A stretch of 64,000 bases of DNA from Sanderia malayensis (lineage: Eukaryota > Cnidaria > Scyphozoa > Semaeostomeae > Pelagiidae): assembly GCA_013076295.1 (NCBI GenBank), contig RQOL01000532.1, positions 1,302,001 through 1,366,000 of the forward strand. Direction: 5' to 3'. Below are positions 1-12,606 of this stretch, one piece after another. The position numbers were made by a program, and so were the translations under genes. Position 1 is the stretch's first letter. Every line of letters begins with the position of its first letter. Under the pieces are notes generated by a model. The model was given only the letters and a program-made list of their open reading frames with translations, had not been told where the DNA came from and ran no database searches.

Positions 1-209
1 AAAAAGCTGAAATAATTTGATATATGCAACTGTGAAGTTTTTGTGGCTAAATATAACAGAAATGAATACCACGTCTGGACCCAAAGGTGTTGTTACTTGG
101 CTAAATCTTATCAGATATCAGATATCGAATACAGGAAACTGATACTTAAACGCCAAAAAGTATTCAATAATGTCCGTTCTAAGTTCTTACCTGGTGCATG
201 TTTTTCTAG

Positions 210-2156
210 GCCCTCCAATGTCGTGCAGTGATGTGCAACTGAATCTGGGCATTCTATTGGATGGGGAACATTTATTGATGACCAAGGAAAAGAAGTATTT
301 GAAGGTTCGTTTTATTCTGTCATAATTGACCTTTGAAATAACGCTCTGTATTTTTGTTAAAGAAATATTTAGAGGGACGTTGTTGGAAGAATTCCAAAGT
401 TGGGGGAGGATGCACAGGGGTATACCGAGGACCTTTTGAAATAACAAGCCAGGGCCACTTTGGCCAGTTTTCTGAAATATTGTGCCACTTGTTTTCCTAG
501 GTTACGTGGCCCTGATGGACCGTCATCGCGTTTTGACTCATGTCACGATTTAAATTGCGAACTTAAAGTTGTCCTTATTTTGTTGTTTAGGTATACTGCG
601 AAGGAATGGGTTCTGGGAGACCAAGGGAGTACATCACCCTGAAAGCAGCGAGTACAGAAAATTACTCAGAAATTTACAGCAAAAGGTTTGAATCACTTAT
701 CTAGTTATAATAATATTCTCTTGCATTTTGGACTTATACCTATCTATGCAGGTTCTCGGGGGAGCTCAACGATCTTGAATTGCTAATCTAATCTATGTTA
801 GTAACTCACAAAGGCTTTGCTTTCACCTTCATAAATGCCCATTAAAATTTGTTGTAAGGGAAAATACTTTAAATTACAGGTCGTAATCGTTTGCGCTTGT
901 TTTGTAGGTTACGTAATCGCAGATCTGTCCCAACAATGGTACAAAAATGCGACACTGTCCAAATTGTTTGGACTACTCTGCTTCCGGCACTACGTTTTTT
1001 AGCAAATTAGAATAGATTTCAAAAGACTAGTTTTAATACGTGAGTGTTGGAGAATCAACTCATCTTGTTACTTTTCTCGCTCATTTCTTTCATTTTATGT
1101 TATCTATCACTTCTCTAGCAGTCTAGCTAGACTTATCTTGATGATGCGATTCACCACGTGATTATTTCATCAATTCATTTCAGTTAACTTACATCATAAT
1201 TTTGAATTGATTTTAATTATGTTATAATTAATGTATATTTTCTACAGCTGAAGATACCAAATTTGCAATAAAATTTGGAAGAAACCCACCACCTTTAGCA
1301 TCTGCAGGAGACTGTTTTAGTCAAGCATATTGTCCTCAGGTGAGCTTGCTTTCATTGAAGACAAAAATCCACTTGGGCATAACCACCTTGCTTCGTGTCG
1401 ACTACGATTTAAGTTGACTTCTTCCATACTTCGTTGACCATTCTCATCTCCCTTTATTTTGATTTGCCAAATGTTTGAAACCCTCATGTTTGATTTTTGA
1501 TAACTTGAGCAATCATTCGCTGTTTGACTCACTGATGTTTAAATGTAGTCATTTTATTTGCATCACGGATCACAAATGATGCCAACACAGCAATCGTTTT
1601 ATCTTCCAGCCCAAGCCTTCCCTCTTTCAATGCTTGTGAAATGTTACAGTTAGAAAGCCTGCTTGTTTGTGATGGCAGAAATAGAGATTGAAATTAATTA
1701 CCCTATTCATCTTTCAGGGCTCATTCAAGATGAATTTAACCAGCACTGGTTTAGCAATAGATGAATCAGTGAGGTGGAGAAGTAGAGGATACCATGTTTC
1801 ACAACAAATTCAACGATTTGTGGTATGTTTAACACTCATTTACCCCTTTCGTGACTCGTTTACCAACTGACAAGCAACTTAAATTTGTATATGTTCACGG
1901 TGGCATCAAGGATTCACGTCACACGTGCGAACAGTGAACTGTATAAAGTCAGACAATTCTGTTCACGGTGACCCCCTGAATGATATCGTTCTTTATTGAC
2001 TCTACGTTGAGCTGTATAATTGCCGGGTGTTGTTGCCACTGGATTCGATGAGTTTATTTACTGTTTACAGGATGGTAGAGTAATCGTTGGACGCTGTGGG
2101 GTTTTTGTGGCATGTGCAGTCCAACTAGTTTGAAGGTGAAACTATTTCCAAGCTGA
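210..2156 (+). pseudogene. GON-domain (ADAMTS9/20-type) gene, 3' exons with frameshifts
   Basis: Six exon-like blocks at about 210-304, 591-685, 909-1040, 1248-1339, 1718-1822 and 2071-2156 read as a GON domain, the C-terminal module of ADAMTS9/ADAMTS20 secreted metalloproteases. Visible signatures are CSDV near the start, VYCEGMGSGRPREYITL, CPNNGTKMRHC, SAGDCFSQAYCPQ, LTSTGLAI and finally GRCG followed by GFCGMCSP. The frame breaks by one missing base near 1008-1010 (a TAG stop follows) and again in the four-G run at about 2098-2101, just before the last cysteines. A third shift is likely between 909 and 930. The rest of the gene lies left of the window. No other gene here shows such breaks, so I infer decay rather than general base-calling error. 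An error-rich patch of the assembly remains possible. The domain identity is firm; the pseudogene status is less so. Confidence 0.7.
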
Positions 2157-4804
2157 TCAAAGACTGAACATTAATAAGGTAACTGAATGAAAATTGCTAA
2201 TGATTGCTCGCTGCACAATATATGCTCGGTAAGGCAATCAATTTTTTATTCAGGCTGGTAGCACAAATTATGAATTATCGGCATCCTTGGCCATAACTTA
2301 TAAGCCTTTTATATCCAGATAATAAGTAGAACAACTCAATCTTTCGACATTTCCAAAGTTGAAGTTCTTCACACGATATTTTAGCCCCCAATCTCTTCAT
2401 AGCTCTGTGTACCACGACTCAGTTGAACTTGCTCTTTGTCGACAGGAAAATATTGTATATACATACCACAGCAAAAAGTGATGTACTACCGATGACGTCA
2501 CATTGCGCACAGCCTCATTCCGAGATACGGCCTCGTTTTAGCTAACCTTGACGAACACGATGAACGACTTCTAATGGCAAGTAAAACAAAAATGTTGTTT
2601 TATTTATAAACATTTTATATATAAATATAAATAGATTTGAGGTATATCAAAGGTCTCTATTATTGTTATTATTATTATTGTTATTTTTTGGCAGTAACCT
2701 AGGGTTTTTTCAAATTCATTTTATTCAGTTGTTTTTATATAAAACATTTCCTATCATAATATCTGGGTCATCATCAAAGTAGTCCTGATTAAATTTATTA
2801 ATATCTAGTTTACCATAGTAAATCGACAATGTCTTTATAGATTAATAGGAGCACACACTTTGTTTTTATAAGAATTCAGTTCAGTTTATAAGAATATTGA
2901 GGCTCGAAAATTGAAAGACAATGTAAAAATAAGGCCGAAGCTTCATCAAGACTAACATGTTTTACTTCCCTGAGCTCCCTCACAAAGCAAAACAAAGACC
3001 CGTTAAAAATGACCTAAGAAGAATTTCAGGTTCAAAATCGAAAATTGTTGATTGAGCCAGTGCAAAAATTGATTATTCTTATAAAAAGAAGTGTGTACGT
3101 TGGCTGCAGCTGCCGTTAATTTGCATCTTCACTATCCGATCTCAGAGAATAGCCAATTTAGTAGATACCTTGGGTATTGCTTGGAAAATATAATTGTGAC
3201 TTTTTAATAGAATAGATCGTTTTTCAAAAGTTGAATTGAATAGTTTTATAATGCTGTTCCGATGGCCACGGTGCCAAAGAATAGCTTCGTCATATTTATT
3301 CATTTCATTTTCTTTAGTCTAACTTTCTTTCAAATTTTAGTGATGATGCATTTTGTATATCATGTATAAAAATAGATTAAGATTTTTCTTATTGAAAGTT
3401 GTTGTTTTTATTTAAGATCAAAATTAATGTTACATTCGTTAGTATGGCTTGTTTAAAAGGTTGAAATTGTAGCTTTTTTACCACTTCGCTTTGATTTTTG
3501 CTTCGTCATATCTTTGTATCGTTCAGTTGAGGAGGAGCTCTCCCCCACATCCCGTACAACACTGATAAAAGCTCTTTCTGAAAGTCGTGGGAAAGACATG
3601 GGACGAACTAGGATTTTGGGACGGGTCGATTTAATTACGATGAGGCGAGTGCATACGTTTTGGTAAATTTAAGATTTAATAGAAAGTAAGGATATACCAT
3701 TTACATAGCAAGCTATATATGTTCGTTTTCAACTTTAATAACCTTAGTTCAAAGCCATCCAGAAAGAAACACATCAAAAATTGTCGTCAAGAATCAATGA
3801 AAAGTAATTTGGATGTACATATTACCGTAAATCCTCGAATAAGCCCCCGGGGCTTATTTGCAGAAACGAAATTTTAGTCTGATTATTGTTCAGTATTAAG
3901 CAAAATAAAAGCTATACGATGCAGCCAATCAATAAAGTTATTGGTTTAAACTTGCTGTTATTTGCAATACATTCACTAAACAACTTCAATGTCTCGATAC
4001 TTGGGCTCAATATCTTGGAAATGATTATCAGGATGGGGGCTTATTCGAGGGGAGGGCTTATTAGAAGGTGGGGGCTTATTCGAGGATTTACGGTATATCA
4101 ACCTGCAATTGACGAAGAGATGTATGCACTTGAAATGAACCATATGTGAAAACTGGAATGGTCAATAAGTCCATTTTTGGACGTGGATTTCACGGCTTGT
4201 TTTCGCCAACGCTGTCTAAAGGTGAGAAAATGCTTATCAAGCAACGCAGTACTTTATTTTTACACCTACAACCCAAAAGTTGAAAAACGCACGTGCACTG
4301 CGCAACTTTACACAAGAGGCATAGCAACGACAACAACCGCTAACAAAATGGCAGCGCATTGAAAGCAGGTTATTAAAAATGCCTGTTTTTGGCTAGGCTT
4401 TCTTTTTTCCTTTATAAAGACAGGTGACAAGCATGCATTGTTGCTATTGATATTTTCAGACGGCACTATACTTTGTTGTTATGTAAATATAATAGTACCT
4501 GCACGCCTTAACAATTCAGTGTCTGTTGTCATTTACCGTGGAGGGAAGAGAAACAAAACAGTTCCTTGTATGATTGATTTCGAAATGGCCATTCTTCCGC
4601 TATCGTAATGCAAACAGCAGTAATACAGAAGATAAAGATGTTTACTAATTGTGACAGAAGATGTTGAGAAGGGCGTGTTTAAGCTTGCTGAACACAACAA
4701 GATTTCCGCAAATGCAAGTCACTTTCGAAATTTTAGGCCGGCTAAGAAGCTGGGAATGAAAACTATTCACAAGAATTCAATGCAGACAAGCGTTTCGACT
4801 ACTA
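2157..4804. other. Intergenic region, GON gene to C12orf56-like gene
   Basis: AT-rich DNA with no convincing coding exon on either strand. It holds one full MITE (3823-4095) and a perfect CRE-like TGACGTCA at 2493-2500 with no gene obviously attached. The last few hundred bases should hold the promoter and 5' UTR of the + strand gene beginning at 4805, but I see no clear TATA box. Confidence 0.5.
3823..4095. mobile_element. MITE, TACCGTAAATCC family, short form
   Basis: The ends are inverted copies (TACCGTAAATCCTCGAATAA and its complement), each with a TA that fits a TA target duplication. Interior runs such as GGGGGCTTATTCGAGG repeat in both orientations. It carries no transposase, so it is non-autonomous. 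Close copies with the same interior lie at 50206-50479 (opposite orientation) and 52103-52360. Confidence 0.85.
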
Positions 4805-7800
4805 ATGAGTTTAAGCGACGGAGCACAAAGATCGTATCAACGATTGGAATTCTTTTTCAAGCGCCATTTCTCTGAAGAGATATGCGATGCACTGAGATGT
4901 GCTGAGCCTTGTATTGTCGTTGGACAAAAACATGATCATGCTTTTAAGTTTGTCGTTCTGACAGACCACGCTCTTTATATTCTTGCTAATCCACCAAAGA
5001 CCGAAAATGATATTGAACTATCAATCGAGCTACAATGCATCTTTGATATCAATCAGGTAATAAATCTTGTTTTTGTTGATTTTCTTAGTTTGTGTTTAAT
5101 TGTCTCTTATCTCATGGTTAATTAGAGTCACGCAACAACTATGAAGTTAAGCGGCGACAGAAATTAAAACTGGAAAATATGTGAAAAGATCCAACAGCAA
5201 CGTTCACGAGATTTGTCAAGGGAAAGTTTTCAGGCTTTTCTTTGTGAAATTTGGGTGTTAATGAATTTTGAAAATTGAAATTATTTTGATTCATTTGAGA
5301 GCATTTGAAAGGCTTCAGTCTTTATTCAGGCATTTTAAAGACAGTTTAGCAAGCGCTATAGTAACCCCATGGTGATAATAAAAAGAAATAATAAAACATA
5401 ACAATTTTAATAAAAGTTTCACAAAGGAGCACATGGCTGTGGGTTTTTAAAATTCATTCAAGGATTTCTTTTTTCTTTGTCGTTCAAATGATTGTAGATT
5501 GCAAGAATATTTTGCATTTTTTTAGAATTGCGATTTGCATTGAAAACTTGTGCTATGAAAATATAGATTTGCATGTATGTTGTATTTTACTTCTGCAATA
5601 CGCTTTAGATTCTAAAGTTTTTTGTTAGTATAATTATTTTGTTTTTTATTTTCTTAAGGTTCATGATCTCCCTGATTTTCTGTCTGGTGATTTGAAGAAC
5701 CATGCCCAACATTTAACATTTCGGTGGATTCAAAAGAAACATGGAACCCCAACTGGTGTCAGGCCATCTGTCAAAACCAGAATAAGAAGTCCACAGGTTT
5801 ATGCAAGGGGGGCAAAAAGTAAATATGACAAAAATGAAGATGATTTTGTCTTGACGTTTTCATCAGATTCAATTAAAGGAAAATCATCCAGCAAAGACAA
5901 TATTTTAATATCGGAAGACAGAGACAGTAATGTGAAGAAAAACTCAAGGACATCACTGCGATTTAATTTAGAACCAGATGACTGTCATCCTTCACGTAGA
6001 AGTGCCTCAGAATTGAGGGAACCAGCTTCATCAATAACAAAGGCTAGCCACAGAGATTTGCAAGATAAAAATTCTGAGGCACAGGTTGACAACAAGAGTG
6101 CACCATTCTCTCGTCCCTTGCCACCTCCAATGCCAGGAACTGAAAAAATCAATGCTTCCAGTGTTGTGAATCTTAAGCGTTCTGGAAGACCGCACCGGTT
6201 TCACAGTGAAAGAGCCATTGATAATAAGAAAACTAATGATCAGGCATGCATGGTTCACTCTTATTCCGATTCAAGACTTTCTTCAAAAGTATCAATTTCC
6301 CTGCAAGAACCTGCCATGCAGTATTCAACAGTTGACACCAAGCCTCCATCGCCAGTTTCTTTAATTGCAAATGACATACCCTCAAACAACTCATCTTCAT
6401 CGAGTCTCAATCGAAGTTTTTCAGAACGAATTGGAAGTCTGTTCGGTAAAAGTAGTACAAGAAATTCTTCCAGAGAACTGGGAGCCTTACAAAATGTCTC
6501 TACCTCAGGGCAAAGATTGGCAAATGTGCAATCTCGTGAAAGATCTAAGTCGATGGAAGATAAAATGGTTGAAGAACAACCTGAAGAATATTCACTTGAT
6601 ATTTATTTACTACGGGAGGAATCAAATTTTATACCTCTTTTGAGATCCACCGTTATTAATGATCTTCTGGTAAGCCTTTCCTCGAAATATTTCCTTTGCA
6701 ATGTTTTTGATATTTTATTTATTTAATTTCTATACCCAACAAATTATGCTTTTAAAAATTATATTAATTCTCAGACCAAAACGGAAGAAATGGCAGTATC
6801 TAGAGAGGTGTTTGGAAATGCTTTCAGGTAATTTCAATATTGCTTTGCCATCTGGTTTTTTATTTGTTTCTTTCTCTCGTCAACCAACAGAGCTTGTTAT
6901 GAATTTGTTAAAATTTGTTGTGAAGTTATTAAAGCCCATAGAATTTATTTATAATCTGAAAAACTAGCAAGTGCTTTTGAAAAACTAGCAAGTGATTAAC
7001 ATAAAGAATAGGTAATCTGGATTTCGAAAGATTAAGATTAATTCCAATTCATTTTCTTTTTAGTTCTAGAATTTTGGAAGAGTTTAACAAATTGAAGAAC
7101 GACCTGCTTTTATGCACAAGTATCGAAGAAGCATTTATTTTGACGAAGGAATTACTCGCTGGATCAAAAGGAAACTCACATTTGAAAACTCTGTTTTGGA
7201 AGGTAAGCCGTTATTTGAATTGTTTAATCTTCTATTTGACATTCCTTTCTTACTTAATGCGAATACCATGGCGTCGCAGAATCCATACTCAAAGTATGAA
7301 AATCTCCTAGAATTGAGACCACTGAGACCGATGGATGGTATCGTTAATTGAAAAATGACAAATTGTCTTTTTCTTTCAGAATCCAGAATTAATACAATAT
7401 TACGTGGGCACATTAAATTCATATTTATTAGAGCAAGACACAATTACTATGCATGGAGATAGAGCAGATGAAATTGAGTGAGTTTGTTAATTTATTTTGA
7501 TTTTATTTATTTTACGACCCTTGAATACGAAGAAAGTTATATCAAATGGTTACTGTGATGAACTAGAATGTTGCGAAAGGATAACCCTGTTAACGTAATT
7601 TCTCAATATGTTGAACATCTTTATACTGTGGGCATTTAGTTTAACAGATGCTAAAACTATGGTAGTTATTGTTCATACAGCAAACATGGCTTTAAAATAG
7701 ACATTAACCCACAGCCCAAAGCTACCTTATTTGCTATTCTTAGAACTTCATATGTGGCCTTTCTCATTTTCATTTCAAGATCTGTCGCCTCCGTTTATTA

Positions 7801-10115
7801 GATGGTAAATATACGAGAACGAGGCATTCATGTTGGCTACTTCTTGATACTTTTTTTTGCTTTTTAGCTACATGTTGGTGATCATTGATCTTATTATGTC
7901 GATGATACTTAACACAGAAATTTGTCCTTCAAGAAATAAAGTTATTTTCGGCCAAAGGTAAGATTCTTTATTGAACTTCTTTGCATTCTATGCACTTTCA
8001 CTTGCATTCTATATACTTTCACTTGCATTCTATACACTTTCACTTGCATTCTATCCACTTTCATTAATTGGGTATGCTTTGTTTACTAAAACGAACTGCC
8101 TTGTTCTTCAATTCTCCCTTCCATTTTTTCATAGAGGTAGTTTGGTGTACAAATTGGCAAGACTTTTGTTGATCAAACCTGATTTACCAAATCGAAGGGA
8201 ACTGGGGCAACTTTCACCTGCCGCTGCACTCCTATTGGCTGGTATTGATAGTAATGACACAAAAAGTGCAAAGGAGAAAGAGGCTAGTTTAATCACATTT
8301 ATCTCGTCCATTTATGTTGACATTGATGTATAACTCCATTTTCAGCATTTTGCACTGTTAGTCACGTTGTCCTGTTTCATCCTCTCTCAGTGCAACATCA
8401 AACATGGCCAACCCTTTTACTAACGCTTGTTTATAGTTTTATCGATGAATAAAGTCAACATTGTTTTTATTTTAGCTGCAACTTTTGCTTGACGAGTGGA
8501 CTGATGCATGTTCTGGACTTTTGTATGAATTAATCAGAGCAACCGAGCAAGTAAGAACTTTTATTTCATTTAAATTGTGTTTTCCTCTTTCTTTTCAACA
8601 TTTGCTTGTTTTATTAATTTTCACTTCACAAAAAGTCGTTTTTAGTTGGTTGATTGGTTGCTATTTTGAAAAGAATTACCGCTATCTATCAAATATTGTG
8701 AATATTTTTGAGGATTTCGTTGTTGAAACTTTTTAGAGCAATAGTTCTTAGCTGTAGAGTTTCCAACATGAAATCTCAAAAAACATTTGTACCATCGCTG
8801 AAGCAATACACGTCTTTTAAATCACCAGTTGCAATTCATTGACAATGTCACGATGATTTGTTAATTGTTCTACTTTATAAACTGGCCTATTCAGCATTTC
8901 TGCATTTGTATTCAATTCATTAAAATCAATTTTTTCACACAGAGCAAATGGACGCATCACGAAGGAAAAGAAATTTCGCTGCAATTAATCATGGATGTTG
9001 TTGAACGACATGCTAATATAGTAAGTGATTTCTTGTTTCATAGCTGGTGTGCTTTCAACGTAGACAACTTATTCTCGTTCCAGTTAATCTGAGATGAAAC
9101 TATGATGAGATGGAACCTCGATATTACGAGCGCCCGATGTAACAAATCTATCTGTGTAACTAACTTAACGTACGCCTTTTAAGATGCCCCATAAACAGTA
9201 TTTTCGACCTGATATCCCAACACTTTCTCCATTTCAAGAATTACCATGTAAAGAATATTATCATATTTTATTTTATTTATTATGGTATCATGTTTGTTAA
9301 AGCTTTAATAGCTTATGGAATATCTAACATTGCTATTTTTATACTATAGGAACATTATTTGAAGAAAATAATAGACGGTATCATTCAGCGGTTGCTAAAA
9401 GGCCGCGCGGTGCTGAAATTCTCCGTCGCGATTCTTCTCTTCCGGCAATTCTCTCTACTGCGGGTGATTTTAGAAAGCAGCCCAAAATTGCGAAGATACG
9501 TTGCTGACAATTACTACGAAGAATTCAGGTGTGTGTCCATTAACGATGATTTTGCATTGCTCACGCTCGATAACTAATTTTAACATGCTGGAAATCGCCT
9601 TCAGTCTGTGGTTGATATTTCCAAAATCAGCTGTATTTGTTCCGATTCTTAGCCCATCTTCATTGTATTATATGATTTTGCTAAGGAAACTGCAAGTCTA
9701 AAGCCTGGTTTCCATATAGTCGTTCAGGGTCGCTGAAGGGATTAAAAATCACCCAGTGATATTGTCAAAAGTTGACTTTAAACCTTTGAGCGACCCTTAA
9801 CGACCCTCAAGGACTATATGGAAACCAGGTTTAATAGAAAACGATAACCTTTTTTATTCGATATTTTTATTTGTCGATTGTATATTGGGGAGTGAACATG
9901 TTTGAAAAACTTATTTAAGCAGATTGGATAGATTGAAAAAACTGTAGATGTTTTTATTGGTTATTGGACAATCGTTAATCTATGTTATTTATGTTCTTCT
10001 TGACAGGTATTACATTGGCTCGCCAAGGGTAGGCAATAAAATTCCCGATTGTCCCATCTCGCCTCTTCTACTACAACTGATCTCAGATGTGACTAATATT
10101 ATTGTTAATTGTTAA
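4805..10115 (+). CDS. C12orf56-like protein (complete, 10 exons)
   Basis: Exons at about 4805-5056, 5659-6669, 6775-6827, 7064-7202, 7380-7477, 8135-8327, 8476-8550, 8943-9020, 9350-9528 and 10007-10115 join with GT-AG introns into one frame of 728 residues. The N-terminus (a RxxFFxRHF element, then EPCIVVG, VVLTDHALYILANPPK and VHDLPDFL) matches the conserved start of vertebrate C12orf56. Residues ~110-420, encoded by the long second exon, are Ser-rich, Pro-containing and probably disordered. The helical C-terminal half (LLxxSIEEAFILTKELL, LKTLFWK, RQFSLLRVIL) matches the family's C-terminal part. I know of no established function for the family. The ATG at 4805 was chosen because the conserved block follows within about 15 residues. 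The exon sum is divisible by three, which supports the model. I expect no signal peptide or membrane segment. Confidence 0.85.
7980..8066 (+). repeat. 21-bp minisatellite, about 4 copies
   Basis: The unit CTTGCATTCTATACACTTTCA occurs four times with single-base changes, inside the intron between exons 5 and 6 of the C12orf56-like gene and just upstream of the exon 6 acceptor at 8134. Confidence 0.9.
9699..9833. mobile_element. Small MITE with TIR AGCCTGGTTTCCATATAGTC
   Basis: A complete element of about 135 bp lies in the last intron of the C12orf56-like gene. Its two ends are near-perfect inverted copies (GCCTGGTTTCCATATAGTC and GACTATATGGAAACCAGG), and a second inverted pair sits inside (GGGTCGCT and AGCGACCC). 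Flanking TAAA/TTTA-like bases suggest an AT-rich target site. Confidence 0.8.
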
Positions 10116-12606
10116 GCTTGAACAAAGGTAGGTTTTTTGTAGAATTTTTATTGCATCTTAAAGTTTTACACCAAATAGCAGTGTTTTTGGAGAAACAAAG
10201 TTTATGGATATATTAATATGTTAATAATAAGCTATTTAAAGTGATTTGCTAAGGGATGCTTAAAGTTAGTTGGTTGTATATATTTTATCATTGTGCAGTT
10301 TATACTACATGTAAAGATATTTTCCAGACGTTCTTCAAACCTTTAAAGGATGTCGAATTTTCAGAAAAAAGCCTCTAGGTTGCACGCATGCGTATGCTCT
10401 TATGCTCCCACATCTAATGTGCATTGCATTTTCATCTCAAGCTCTTGTCGCCTTTGATACTGTTGGTTACCATTGCCTGTGTCAAATGCCACTGCTGGGG
10501 AAATTTCGGCTTTTCTTTCGGCTGGAGATAACTGATTTCGAAGGTCGTGAGATCTAGAGATCACCATCTCCATTGGCAAAACGTGGAAAGAGGGTGAGCT
10601 TTGGTGGCTGCTCGGCACGTGGCATAGGTTCCCCCGGGGAAGATAGGGTTTCGCCGTTTTTTTGGCGAAATTTTATTGGAACCGGGTAATTTTTAAATGT
10701 GTTTACTCAAGATATTTTAATATATATATTTCTTAAATTGTGCACTAATTATCACTCGATTGTTGAAGGCAAGTTTGAAACATTTGTTATCGAAGTGCAA
10801 ACTAATGCCTATATTCAAATGTCTCACGATGTCTCACTCAAATGTTTCATTTGCTTTGAGGCCTTCGTCAATCATTGATTGGAGTCTGATTACAAACGGT
10901 TGAAAATATAACTCTCTAGACTGCAAGTATTGCATGTGGGAATACCGTCACGCGCATGCGTTGGAGAAGCTTTATTTCAACGAGTTTTGAATAGACATCT
11001 GTTGAATTCTTTACTCTATTTTGTTTCATTGGCCCATAAGGGGAGGGTTTTGCATTTCCGACTCTCGTGAATATTCTTACCAAATTTGGCGCTATCTGCT
11101 ACCGGAAGATGTTGCTTGATCTGTGCAGGCTATAAATTCGTCTGCACACGAGGTTTCAGATCTTTTTGGTTTTTTGATGCGTCGAGAGGAGCAAACAAGA
11201 AGGACACGATCGTAGTAAACAGTAGCAAATAAAGGGAGGAAGACTACCCACGTTTTGATGCCATTTTGAATCGAAGATATCTTGGCTGAGAAAGACAGTT
11301 CCATTTTGGTCTTGAGTTATAGAGAAGTTAATCAAACAGAAGATCTTCAGTTGAAAGAAGTGAATCTGGATGATACCAAAGTTTATTCCTTTGTCGCAGG
11401 ATAAGGTGAGTTTTTCAAAGCCTAATTTTGCTCGAATGTTTGTGTTTGTTGCGTTTTCAGATTTTCTTTATTATTCTGTTACATCACTTTTAAGGTGTTT
11501 TCCTGTTTCAATTTTTAGCTTTCGTGAATGAAAGGTAATTGAAGCATCGTGGAATATCAGGTAAATGCATGCTCTTAGAATTAATTACTATTATTAATTT
11601 GTTTTGCCCTTATCAAGGGCGAAATAGAATAGCGATAAAATAGCGAAAGCATCGTTGAATATCAGATTATTCTTGTCCTTTGCCCGTTACATTTAAATAC
11701 TAAAGTTAATTGAGATTGGCTTGCTATAATATTCCTACTTATATCATGGTTGTAAATTTATTTTAATTCGATATAATTATATAGCCAACAATAAACACAC
11801 ATATAGTTATGGCGGACTAATTAAATTGCTAAATTTACTTGATTTGTCTTTGTATTATTTATCTAATATCATTCATTTTTATTTCTAGTCAGTTGATAGA
11901 AAGCTCGTGTCTGATATAAAATCCGCAAAGAAAGATGGTTTGAAGCATGAAAAATATCAGGTAAATCCTTGTGTTCGTTTGTTTCGTTATTCTCATAATA
12001 AAAATAGAACTTTACTTCTTTCCTGTTCTTATCAGGTAATTCTTGTCCAGTTAGACGTAAATACAAAGGTATATTATACGTTCTTTATTTTCATTTCTTG
12101 TATTGGTTATATTGTTTTATAATTTATTTTAACTTCTTGTCATTAGCTGTGAATGCAGGTACTAAATATTTTAGTTACTTATTATATTTATCAAATTATG
12201 TCTCCCTTATATAGATTTTTATTTAGTTTCATCTGTTACATTTATTTATATAGGTATCATAAGAATGAGGCTTGAAGCTGTGAAGATAGAAAACAAAAAA
12301 GTTTCACGAAACACGAAAGGAAATCACCCAGATTTACGAGGATACAATTTAATACAAGTACTGTAATAAAATAAAATAAATCAGATTGATAATGAATAAA
12401 CAAAAAGGCAAAATGAAATTAACATTTCCTTGTTTTTATGAAAAATTGCAGTCGTCTCGCACTTCCTCCCACCTTCTCAGACTTATTTTCTTTGAACAAT
12501 AATCAGTTTAATAAAGAACTACGAGCTACTTGATACCGAAACACCTCACCAAAGAATACTTCATACATTATTATCTACAAAATACGAGCAGCAAAGCGTC
12601 AAGTAC
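10116..12606. other. Convergent intergenic region with exon-like motifs
   Basis: The space between the + strand C12orf56-like gene and the 3' end of NDC80. No recognisable protein was found. A + strand stretch around 11060-12380 looks like an unknown spliced transcript: an ACCGGAAG ETS-type motif near 11101, an open frame of about 45 codons ending at 11403 just before a GTGAGT donor, and further blocks ending in CAGGTA- or AAGGTA-like donors near 11560, 11960 and 12070. An AATAAA-type signal region lies near 12370. Coding status is doubtful. Confidence 0.3.

Noticed and set aside
43..231. 62-codon open frame before the first GON exon
   Set aside because: It runs across the acceptor at 209 in the wrong frame for the GON domain and has no recognisable content.
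2493..2500. CRE site TGACGTCA as a promoter
   Set aside because: No gene start lies nearby on either strand; a single 8-mer is expected by chance.
11092..11304. 70-codon - strand open frame
   Set aside because: No homology, no splice partner, and it overlaps a likely + strand transcript start.
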